Made by a program: the position numbers and the translations under genes. Below the pieces are notes generated by a model, which had not been told where the DNA came from, ran no database searches, and saw only the letters and a list, made by a program, of their open reading frames with translations. DNA of 64,000 bases from Bos javanicus (Eukaryota; Chordata; Mammalia; Artiodactyla; Bovidae), in NCBI RefSeq assembly GCF_032452875.1, contig NC_083879.1, positions 85,879,572-85,943,571 of the forward strand. The letters run 5' to 3'. This document shows, piece by piece, positions 13,801-25,800 of this stretch. Position 1 is the stretch's first letter; each line of letters starts with the position of its first letter.

Positions 13801-16800
13801 AGGAGCTGGAGAGACACATGGAGGTACGTCTGCCCCGCTGGCCACGCCAGGAAGAGCAGTCAGGAGCCAGCCCTGGAGAGGGTATTACCACCGGCCTGTA
13901 TCTTCGGAGAGTTTCACAGGGACTTGTTGGTTGTGAAGTTGTTTCCGCGTATCCCAGCTCTGTAGAGAGGCGTCTGCTCCAACCCCTGCTGGCGGGGAGA
14001 TTTCCAGTAGCTAGGAAACGTCCGTGGTGTTGAGGGGTCACATCAGGAGCATGTGCCTACAGTGTTAAGTGTATACGTTACGGAGAGATAATAGGAAAAG
14101 AATCAGCGAATGATGTGTACTTATTTTCGGAACACAGGCTGTGGGCCCGGCAGAAGTTGGGGCTCAGGCTGCTGGCTTAGTTAGGCTGTGGTGAGCCACT
14201 CCCCAGGGCAGGCGGTCTGCTGCTGCGTCGCTCCCCTCTGCCCTCTGGTGTCCGAGCAGCAGGGCGGGTTGGGGTGGGCGAGGCTGGGCCGGCCTCCTCC
14301 AGGGCAGAGTCTAGAAGACTGTCCGCCGCTCTGTGGTCCCCTCAGAGACCAAGCAGAGGCGCTTCAGCGCTGAGACAGAGGGGCAGGCTGCAGGCTGGAA
14401 ATGCAGGGAAGGCCCAAGCCAGCCTCCAGAGAGAGCCTGTCGAAGAGCAAGCGTTCATTATGGAAGCTCACAGTGTGTTTCTTTTATTCAAAGGATTATC
14501 ACCCAGACAGACAAGATATTCAGAAATCCATGACCGCCTTCAAAAACCTTTCAGTAAGTGATAAGTGTGTGATGGTTTTTTTCTTTCAGACTTTATTATG
14601 GCAAATGAATGCAGGAAATTAGTTGTGAACTATAATTTGGATTTATTCTGGAGAAATGAGAAATAACATAGTTATTCCACAGCTGGTACACGTAATATTC
14701 CTGCATTACGGCCCTGTGGACATCAGAGAGATGAAAGGATCGGTGTTTATGTTTACACGGCACCACATGATGCCGTCGTGCACGTCAGTGATTTAGAACA
14801 TGGTTTAGCCTCATCTCAGTGTCTCTACTGATGTGTGAAATGGAGCGCTGGGCCTCTTCCTTACCTGCTGTCAAGCTGTCTTAATGACTGAGTTTCTGGA
14901 GGACGTGTCTTATTTATAGCACAAGTGGAACTCACCCTTTTTTCCCTCTTCCAGGTCTTCTGGCACTCACTAGTAAAACCAGAGGGTATTTTTCTTGTCC
15001 AGTCCACATGTCATCTTCTAAAAGCGACAGGATTTGCTGTATTTTTCTAAACCAGTGTTTCTCATTCTAGAGCTGTTGTGTTGTTGTGGGTCTCTCTTGA
15101 CTTGGTTCCGCACTCATGAAGTAAGCGAGTTGTTCACTAGCTGGTCTGTCTGAAGAAGCAGCCGGGGACGCAGCAGTAGAGCCAGGAGCCCGGCGGGAGC
15201 CTGTCTCCCTGACGGGCCCCCTGTGCCCCCAGGCGCAGTGTCAGGAGGTACGGAAGAGGAAGGAGCTGGAGCTGCAGATCCTGACGGAGGCCATCCGCAG
15301 CTGGGAGGGCGAGGACATCAAGACCCTGGGCAGCGTCCTCTACATGTCGCAGGTCCTGATCCAGTGCGCCGGCAGTGAGGTACCGCCTCCAGCGCTCCCT
15401 GCGTTTTTCTACTGGGGGACCCCTCTCCAGGGCCCCTGTACCTGCTGGCTCCCCCGAGTTCCTTCACTGCTATGGGCGGTGTTTCTCTCTTGAGTCTCCT
15501 TTTAGATTCTTGGGCATCTTTGTGCTTCACTTGTGGTCTTTCTGGGGCTTTTCTTAACCGATTGCAGCAAATGAGATTTAATACATAAGCAGTGCTCGTT
15601 GGCCTTTCATGTAAATTGGGCAGAGCTCACGGGGGGATGGCGACAGCTGATGTGTTGGGCTCTCGGTTGGTTAGTGCCAGGATCGGCCGGTGGGCCAGAG
15701 GCGATCTCCCTGCTCTATCCTCCCCGCCTTCAGCCTGAAGGTCCCACCTGATCTCCCACTGCCACTGAAAGGTCACAAGTTCTTTTCTTCGGTTTTCTCT
15801 CAACCACAGAAAAAACTTGTTTTTCTAACTCCTGCCTAATGAGGAGTTAATGGAAGAGCTAAACTCAGATTTTTTAAAAAAGATGTTTCATGGGCTACTT
15901 GTGAGTCTTACAAATTTCTCATAATTTTGTTTCCATTTAATTTAAATTTGGTAAAAAGAAACACCTAAACGTGAAGTGTGACACCCTGTTTCATAAAGTG
16001 GAGTCGCTCAGTCCGGTCCGACTCTTTGCGACCCCGTGGACTGTAGCCTATCAGGCTCCTCCTTCCATGGGATTTTCCAGGCAAGAGTGCTGGAGTGGAT
16101 TGCCATTTCCTTCTCCAGGGGATCTTCCCAACCTAGGAATCGAACCTGGGTCTCTTGCATTGCAGGCAGACGCTTTACTGTCTGAGCCACCAGGGAAGCT
16201 ACTGTTTCATAAGACCTAATGTAAATATTTGTTCTCATCATTGTAAATATGTGTTTTTAATACAGTTATTTAAATTTGTTCTTTTACATTAGGAAAAGAA
16301 TGAAAGATATCTTCTACTCTTTCCAAATATTTTGCTAATGTTGTCTGCCAGTCCTAGGATGAGTGGTTTTATATATCAGGTAAAGCACATTTTAAATTTA
16401 TATCTGTGTATTGTGGACCTGAGAGCTGTTTTAAGGCTCGTTTTGAGTTTTGTATTAAATACTACGTGTGTCTGTCCGTGTGCTGTGTGTAGTGTCCTAC
16501 GTACAGTGTTACCTTCACGTCCGCACACACGGCTCCGTCTGTGTGTTTCGATGTGACTGTGCAAATTAGGATCTTTGTGTTAATCCAAAGCAAACAGAGG
16601 AGGAACCTGGTGTCTGTACAGCTGACCCTGAGGACTCAGACTGCTGGGGTGCAGGCCAGCTGGTCCCCTCCAGGTCGTTCTGCTGCTTTCCTGCCACCAG
16701 GGCAGGTGGCCGCACCGCGAGCCGGCTGGGGGCGCAGCGCGTGTGGCTGAGGTGGTCTGTGGGCCCCCACTCGACTCAGCAGTCACGGGCACACGCCTGG

Positions 16801-19800
16801 GGCGTTACTTAGCTTTTTTATTGCTCGTCGCTTTTCTGATTTTCTTTGCGAAGATGTGAGACTGCTTTAAGAAGAACAGGGCAGGGCTCTTGCGTTTCTG
16901 TCTGTTGCGTGTGGTGCTGCCCTGCCCTCCTCCAGGGACCTTCCCAGCCCAGGGATGAGCCCCGGCCTCCCACAGTGCGGCGGCCTCTTTACCATCCGAG
17001 CCTCCAGGGAAGCCCATTACGTGCCTTAGCTTTTCTCTGTGTCTAGGAGGGGCTTCTGGCAAAGTTGACTGCTTTTTTCCTGTGTGGTTATTGAAGCTGC
17101 GGCCCTTCCATCGATGCCTCAAGGCCTGGCTGGTCACCAGGAACCATTCCCACAGCAGTCAGCCTGGGTTTGCTCGGAGCTGCATTTCTGCACACGTGGC
17201 ATGCTGTTTGTCTTGTAGCGCTCTGGTGGGTCCTGAGTCCGGAGCGTTCATGGCTGGCTTGTACCTGCTCCGAAAGCTTTGCAGCCCAGAGAGGAGTTGA
17301 CATCACACACTTGTTCTGAAAGGAGCACTTTAGGTGCGAGAAAGCAGATAGACATGGGCCAGCCTAGAAAAGGACTGCCTCCTGATTTTCTAAGCCTGTG
17401 GTTGAGCCAATGCCTGGCTGGGGGAGCACCTGCTCGGGCTCCCCAAGCTGGTCGCTGCTGCTTTAGACCTCGGTCCTTTCCGGCTGCGTTCCCTGGCTTC
17501 GAAGGTCCCCCCACCCAAGGCCCAGGGCCCTGTGGTGACCTGTGGGGCTGCGGTGGTGTCCGGGGCGGCCTCAGGCCCCAGGATGCTGGCATCAGTGTGC
17601 CGCCGCAGGGCCCTGTTTTCCCCCTGGGTGGACCGTCTTGGGGGCTTCTCTCCTAGTGCTGTGATCCCCAGTGCACGCATGTCAGTGTTCCCTTCTGGCT
17701 TTGCCCCACATCCGGCCACAGTGAGCTTGTCCCGTCCTCCATGGCTGTTGCTGCAGGTTGGTCAGGGACACGCAGCTGTGTTTCCTGTCGGGCTTCTCTG
17801 AGCTCTTGGTCACCCCGGTGCCATTGGCCCCTCGGCAGGGCGTCTGCAGTGCCCACACTTGTCCGCATGGTGCCCGCCCAACTGCAGGACAGGCTCCTGA
17901 CCGTGTGATGGTCTCGGCGCCCGGCCTCTGCCCGGGTGTCGGGAGTCTGGAGCCCTGTGGTCTTAGAGCCGCCCCCCTGCTCAGGGTCCTGCTTCTCGGG
18001 ACTCTGGCCCTGACCCGAGAGACGCTCCCTGCGGACTCGCTTGGCCTTCACAGCTCTGGTGGCTGTTATTTGAGGTGGTCCCTCTGAGGTCCAGTTCTGG
18101 TTCCGCTCCCTGCCTCACGCCCTCTGTCCCAGAGCGGGCGGGCTGGCGCTCTGCTCTGCGTTGTGGGCAGCGCTCGGCGTAGCTGCTGACGGACCGTCCT
18201 GTGGCCGATGACCAGGCGCGGCCCTCACACGGTTCCTCCGGCTCCAGTTGCCTTTGTTTTGCCTTCAGACGTGGAGCTTCCCCTGTGTTTCTCTAAGGCG
18301 TATCTCTGCTTCCTTTCTATAAACAACATCATTTAAAATAGCCACCGTGGACCCTAGTTTTTTTCTTTTTTAATCATAGTGTATAATGTTTTTGTGTCTT
18401 GCTGTTTATATTTAGAGTAACTCATCAGATGAAATGTTTTTGTTCTGGTTTGCAGCCCTGTACCTTTTTGCTGGCTCATTTCTTGGTTATAGTATTATAA
18501 TTTCTTATTCAAGGGAGAGGTTTTTGTATTATACATGCTTTTGGTACAAACAAGAGAGTTTGCTTTACAAAGACAGTTCCTCTGTCTTTTCTAAAATCGT
18601 TTAATATTTACTTTAATAACGGTACCTCCTTCACTAGAAAAGCACTGACTGTTTCTTTTTGTGGGGGGGTCTTTTTTAGGGAAAGCTACCAACGACAGGA
18701 ATGACAATCACAAAGCTTGAGGACAGTGAAAACCATAGAAACGCGTTTGAAATATCAGGTGATAGGCACAGACTGTGGGTGTTCTCTGTTCGGGCGCCGA
18801 GGCAGCGGCCCTCGTGTGCAGGCCCCAACGGAGCCCCCGGGGGCTGCATGGGCGTGCTGTTGGGCCTCCTTGGGGTGCGCGTGTGTGCACTCTGCCCCCT
18901 CCCCCGCCTCCAGCCAGTGTCTCTCTCTTCCAGGGAGCATGATCGAGCGGATCTTGGTGTCCTGCAGCAACCAGCAGGACCTCCACGAGTGGGTGGACCG
19001 CCTGCAGAAGCAGACGAAGGCCGCCTCGGCGGGGAACCCCAGCAGCAAGCCTCACTCGGTGCCGTCACACACCGTAAGGGCCCCGCCCCGGCCCCGCCCG
19101 CAGACCCCGGCCAGGAGAGCGCGGCTGGGCCTCAGGCCTCTCTGCAGACGCGTCCTCATCCCCCGTGGGCTGTGGCCGCCTCACAGGGACCCACTTGTGA
19201 GCCAGGCCTGCCCATCTGCCTCCCGAGAGTTCGCACACATGCACGCACACGGCTTGCTGGTTAGGCGCCCAGTGGCACCCGGTTAGGCAGCGGCCCTGCC
19301 CAGGGTGGCCGTGAACACTAACCTCGGGGCTCTCAATCAAAACCCTGAGAACCACCGGCCCACAGAGGGCTTTTCTGAGCATTTTAATTGCATTTATTAT
19401 GTTTCATCAAAAACAAAAATGAAAACCAAACAATACTTATGACAAAAAGGACCAGATTCATGCTGAAGGCATTAAAGTGTAATTTTTGACTCATCATTTT
19501 AAGAAATCTGAATTTTCTACTTTTAGAAAATTTCAGCAGGTCTGCGAGTTTTTAGATACTTAAACATTACAAAATATATCAGTACTGAAGCGTCAGTGCT
19601 TAAAGCTAGTCTTTACTGGTATTGCATGTTTAAGATACTGGTATTGAGTCATCTGAACACCTGTCATCTTTCCCAGCGAGTACTGACGAACGAGGGGCCC
19701 TCTTCATGATGACGTAGGACCTCACAGCACGGCCGGCTTGTGAGGGTCTCTCCTGGGGCTTTTACCACGTGGCTCACCCTGTGGTTGCTGTCCTTTGGCT

Positions 19801-22800
19801 TGAAGGACCGTCTCAGGGATTGTGGCCATGGCATAGTGTACTGATCACCGGTGCAGCTTCTTACTCCATTTCTCAGCAGTTTGGGGGTAAAAACTATTCA
19901 TTGGCTTCAGCTATCATTTTGAATGGTTTTGCCATGACAACTTTTCCATATTGTAAACGTATGCTAGAGATGCTTAGCTTTCACGGGACTAAATTTATCC
20001 CGAGGGCATAGGTGTGTACATGTGTGTACATCAAAAGGGAGTGCCTTCTCAGGTTAACAGCCTGAAACTAACCTCTGTAAAGTCCCACTTCAGGTAGCCC
20101 TGTGCCGGGACCCTGGCCTCTCTGGTCCCAGGGCAGTTATGTGGTCATGGCAGAGTCCACTGCTTCTGTCCTCGAGCCCCAGGCCTCAGCTTGAGCCCAG
20201 GCTCCCCTTTAAAGCCTGTGTTTCAAATATTATTCATTTCTTCTGAATAATGACCTTGAACAACTTGACTATTTCTCCTGTTAAGCATAGCGTATTGTTT
20301 TGGGTTAATTCGAGGTCACCGGCTAATTGTGAATTGTTTAACATTTTCTTATTTGTCAGTGTGATGAAATATTTTTGGAGTTTCTAGGAGTATAAACCCC
20401 ATTAATAAGGTCCTTCTGAGAAATTAGATTTATGTAACTTTGTCTTGATTAAAGCTGATTTTTCTGAGAAAATGTTTTACCCAAGGGATTTAAAATTTTT
20501 CTTCAAAAAGGCAGTAAATATTTTTTTGGTTTTTAAGCAGTACGGTCTCTGTTGCAATTGTATTTTGCTTTTATAATATAAAAGCAACCATTGACACGAA
20601 TGGGCCTGACTGTGTCCCAGGTTTAAACAAAAACAGGGATTAGGCCCTACTTTTGCTGGTGAGGTAATAATTACCCTCCCCCAGTCACATTCCCAGTGCA
20701 GAGAATGCCCATTCTTTTATAAAATCCTGATACCTGTGTTAAATGAAATGCCTTTTTTGCAAATGTGACTGCATGACAGTTAAAGGCGGTTGATGGATTT
20801 CTGGGTCTGGACCCAGCAACCTGCTGCTTCCTGCTCTGAGCTCAGCGGGCCTCATACAGGGTGTGGGGGATGCTCGGCCTGGCGGCCAGTAACCCGAGCG
20901 TCTAGAGGTTCAGGATGCACGCTAGCAAGTGGGCGCTGCTGTGCTGGGAGGGCTGGGCTGGCCTTGGGTCCTCGGTGAACACGCTGTGCTCTCTCCCTCT
21001 GTCCCCGGCAGCTCCCCTCCCACTCCATCACCCCGTCCAGCAAGCATGCGGACAGCAAGCCCGCGCCACTGACACCCGCCTACCACACGCTGCCCCACCC
21101 CTCCCACCATGGCACTCCACACACCACCATCAACTGGGGGCCCCTGGAGCCTCCGAAGACCCCCAAGCCCTGGAGCCTGAGCTGCCTGCGACCTGCACCC
21201 CCCCTGCGGCCCTCGGCTGCCCTCTGCTACAAGGAGGTGAGCCCTAGTGAGTGTGGAAATGTGACAGCCCCGTGTTTGTATCTGTGATGTGGAGCCGATG
21301 AGCCTCTTCAGAATGGAAGGTTCTGCCTTCAATCCTTAGTTACGCTTCCTGTGCTCCAGGGTCCTGGGAGTCCTGGGGAGACCCATGCTGGGGTCCCCTC
21401 TGTGCTCATCACAGAGGGAGAGGGACAGGCTCGGGGCAGTGTTTGCGCTTTGAGGAAGCCGGTTGACAAGTGTGGTGATCACACATGCGAGCTTGAGTGT
21501 GAGCCGAGTTCAGTTACTCTAGTGTGGATGTGGCTATGAGTGGGGGGGTGTGGCTCATGTGGTGGGCGGGGTGGGGATGTGGGTGTGGCTGTGAGCATGG
21601 TGGGTGGGACAATGCGCTTGGTGGGCGGGGCCGGTTTGTGAGCCTGGTGAAGCACCTTTGCGCGGGTTTGCACCTCCACGAGGTGTCATTTGCCGAAGGA
21701 CCTGGGGCAGACCCTGCCTCCATCCTTGCTGGAGGAATTTTAAGGTACATAGAAGAGCACAACATAAGTTACAGTTAATCCTTTATGGGTTTTGCTAGTG
21801 AACTTTGGTTCTTAGGACATGTATCTTCCTGGTGGCCCATTTTGGCATCCTCATTGCCTAGCTGAGTGTTGCAGGGTGTGGCCACGCCCTGCTGCGGGTT
21901 CATTACAGGGGAGGGGGAGTAGGGTAGAGGAGAGAGACGCTTGGCGGGTGTGGCCGTGGACATGTCCAGTGTGCTGAGCACACAGGCCGCCTGGTCACAG
22001 TGCAGGGGTCCTGGGGCAAGGCCGGCACTCGGCACCGCCTGCGGGCAGTGCTTCCGGGCCTCCCTCCGCCCCCGGTGCCCCAGGACACCGGCTGCATTCA
22101 CTTCTTTGGGGACTTTTCACTTTGAGATTTGGAGAGATGCCTTTGGAACACAGGCTATTCTTTTGGTGCTTGTCAGCCTGATCCCTCCCATGGCCCTAGT
22201 CCCGTTCTCAGCCTCCGATTGGCCTCGGGAGGTTCACCAGCGGCGAATGTGACTCAGTGATGCAGAAGTTAGCCTTTCTGACATTCGTGTTCAGTATGTG
22301 CTTGACAGTCAAAACCTTGCCGGCCGCATGGGCTTGTTCTTGCTGTTCCTCCTGCCTCGCTGAGGGTCCAGATGTGTTGTGGACGGAGGGACGGACGCTG
22401 GGGCTGTGAACATAGCTCTGCCGGCGGAGGGGGGCGCCAGTGCTGCCCGTGGGCTGATTCTGCTCCATTTTCTTCTCCCTCGAGGCTTCGGATCCGTCCC
22501 TAAAGGAACTGTTTTCCCTCACCTTTCATTTAGAAATCGACGGTTTCCTCCTTTCTTTCTGGTTGGCTGCATCAGGGGGGGTCTGCCCCAGAGTGGGCAG
22601 CGCACGTGGCGCCCTGCCCAGGTGTCAGCCAGCTGCCCTCTCCTCCCCGCACCGCCGGCTGCCGCGCCTCCCTGGGGGTGGTCCCGGCGTCCCGGCGGGT
22701 CCAGGTGGAGGAGGGCCGTCAGAGCCTGTGCCTCAGGATGTCAGCGCTCCGCAGCTGGCAGAGCGCGGCCAGCGTGTGCGGGGCGGTCGCTGGAGTGTTC

Positions 22801-25800
22801 CTGGCTTCCCCCTCCACTGCGGCCGTGCCGCACTCCAGACTAGGGTCTGCCAGCCTTTTCCTCTCCTTCCCCAGGACCTGAGCAAGAGTCCCAAGACCAT
22901 GAAGAAGCTGCTGCCCAAGCGCAAGCCGGAGAGGAAGCCCTCGGACGAGGAGTTCGCGCTGAGAAAAAGTGAGTGCCTGCGAGGACACACCTGGCTTCGG
23001 GGTGGGAGGCGGGGCCACGAGGGCGCGGAGGCGGGGCCTCGAGGGTGGGGGGCAGGGCTTTCCAGAGCCACAGAGGGGAGCCAGTGCCCAGCCTCAGGTC
23101 CGCTCTCGAGGACGTCAGAGCGGGGCAGCACAGCCCCCTCAGTGCCGGCTGCATTAGCGGCGCTGGCAGCATCCCCCGTGAGCGTGCCCTGCCGTGGACA
23201 CTGACTCCCAGCGGATCCTTCAGGGAGTTAAACATTGTTCTCACAGAAGCCTGTTAAACGACTGGTCCAGTTGGTGACAGTTTCTTGGTGGCTCCTAAGC
23301 CCTCTGTGTGACGCTGACTCTTAGGAGGGAGCACCTGGCCTTCCTTGCGTGTGTCAATCTTAATATCATGAGATGCTGTCCAAGCATTTTTGGTACAGCT
23401 TATAAGTGGCTCAGTCCTCCATTCTTCCCATCTTTTAAAAATTAGTTGAGCCTTTAAGAATATATATCTAATATTCTAGAAAATATAGAAAAATTTAGAA
23501 CAATAGCAGAATTTAACCATACAGCTGTATGAAGCACGCGGGGTGTGAGGGCAGCCTGGTACCAGCAGCGTCAGACGCTGCTGCTCCGCAGGCTCTGTCC
23601 TCCACCAGGTGGCCTCCGGGTGCAGGTGAGGCCAGTCTGGAGGGGCCCCAGCTCAGGCCAAGCTCTGGAGCCATGCCTGCACTCTTTGGGCTACACTCTG
23701 TGAATTTCCCAGATTAACTCTCTGGTGGGAATCTGTGGCTCAGGGAAGTGCTTGTAAATAGGGTCGAATGGCCTTTCAGGGGCTGTCCTGTCTTCACTGC
23801 GTCCCGCGTGTGGGTGCAGGAAGCTCCTTCTGATATCTGCATCCACACGGAGAATCATGGTTTCTGATTTTCTCAGGCGATACGTGAAAACACCATCCCT
23901 GGTTTTAATTTTCACTTCTTTTCTTGGTGACGAACATTTTTCTTTCTGTAATCTCTTGTGAATTGTTTCTGCTTCTTTTTTCATGTTCAGGATCGGGGGG
24001 GGGATACTCTTTTTCCTATGGATTAGTAAGACAATACATATGTATAAGTGTACATACATACACACACACAGACATATATATACCTGTGTATATATATGTG
24101 TGTGTGTGTGTGTGTATGTGTGTGTATATATATGTTTGGATATTAGCTCTTTGCCAGATATGCTGTAGATAAAAAGTACATAGAAGTAAACATCCTTTGG
24201 AATATAAATATTCTGTGAATATCGAGAAATGTTTCAGTTCAGATCAGTCACTCAGTTGTGTCCGACTCTTTGCGACTCCATGAATCGCAGCACGCCAGGC
24301 CTCCCTGTCCATCACCAACTCCCGGAGTTCACTGAGACTCACGTCCATCGAGTCAGTGATGCCATCCGGCCATCTCATCCTCTGTCGTCCCCTTCTCCTC
24401 CTGCCCCCAATCCCTCCCAGCATCAGAGTCTTTTCCAATGAGTCAAGTCTTTACATGAGGTGGCCAAAGTACTGGAGTTTATCTGGCGGCAAGTCCACGG
24501 GAGGGGCCGTCAGTTAGCACTGCTGGCGGAGTGGCTGGCCTGGCTGTGCTGGTGACTGGGTGGTGACGGCCATGTGTCCCTCGCAGGCACGGCTGCGCTG
24601 GAGGAGGATGCCCAGATCCTGAAGGTCATCGAGGCTTACTGCACCAGCGCCAAGACGCGGCAGACGCTCAACTCAAGTAAGTGCCGCGGAGCCCGCCGCC
24701 GCGCTGCTGCTTCGTTGTGCTAAGATCTCGCCCCGAAGGACACAGCTGCAGCTGTGCAGGCTCTCGGCGTGACCCCTAGCGAGGCTGCTTCTGCGGCCTG
24801 GCCCGCGTCCCTCAGTCGTGAGAAGGGGTCTGAGTGGTCAGTGACAACAGCCCCGCTGGGGAACCTTGGCGTGGAGGGAGCTGCCAGGTGTGGAAGTTCT
24901 GGGGCCTGGAGAGGACGGCTGTGATGGGCACTGCGACGCGCGCTCAGCTCGGTTGGTCAAGCTGCCTAAACCACTGGTGTGGAGGTGGTTTGAAGGAAGA
25001 GTTTCTTAGAGTTATTGTCAAAAACACAAGCCTAGAGTAAGAGTTGTTTTTGTTTCTGTTTTTTAATAGCAACTCACCGCCCCCCCCCCAAATGATTGCA
25101 TTTAGAATTTTTGCTGTAGACACCAGTGAGTTTACTGGGTAAATTTCAGTACCTCTCAGTGTACCTGCATTTTATTTATAATGTCTTATGTGAAAAAATC
25201 TTAATCTGTTGTGTGAACAGGAAAAAAGTGGATTTTTTTTTTCCCCAAATTCCTGAGCATTTGAGAGTTGGAGTGCAGGGTGGATATAGTCAGGATGTGG
25301 TCTGTTCAGGAGAAGGGGCTGAGCTCCCCACCTCGGACTGGACGTTGCGGATCCCGGCGTGAAGGCCGGCCTTTATCAGACGTCGTGTTTCTGGTCCCGT
25401 CTCCGTCCCGACTCGTGAATCGCTCGCCACCTCATTTGTGCCGCCTGCGCTGTAAGCTGGTGGTTCCGAGCGGTGTCACGTCTGTTGTAAAAAAAAAACG
25501 CTGGAAAGAAAAGAAGAGGTGGAAAAAGGAGCTGCCGGGTGCTTTAACTTAGCTTTTGTTCAACGTGACTGCAGGCCTGAGGCTAGGGCCACCAGGATTA
25601 GCCCCTGGTACAGCTGCAGATGATCCGGAACCTTCCTTCTGGCTCGTAGTTTCCACGTCCTGCCGGTGATGTTGGGACGTCTGTTCTGCACCCCGTCTGG
25701 TGAGAACGCCTGTCCGTAGTGACCAGTGCCCAGAGCAGGTGAGGAAGAGCAGGGTGTGCGTGTGAAGGGAGTCTGCAGGTGACAGGGCTGGAGTCTGTGA

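Larger units (their letters stand above)
22969..24586 (+). other. ARHGEF7 intron K-L
   Basis: This intron holds a purine-pyrimidine microsatellite (24034-24135) and a BovB tail (24231-24480) that ends about 105 bases upstream of exon L. The remainder is unique. Confidence 0.65.

Noticed and set aside
15997..16201. A tRNA-like A/B-box region
   Set aside because: It is the tRNA-derived head of a Bov-tA SINE, not a functional tRNA gene; the same holds for the other SINEs listed.
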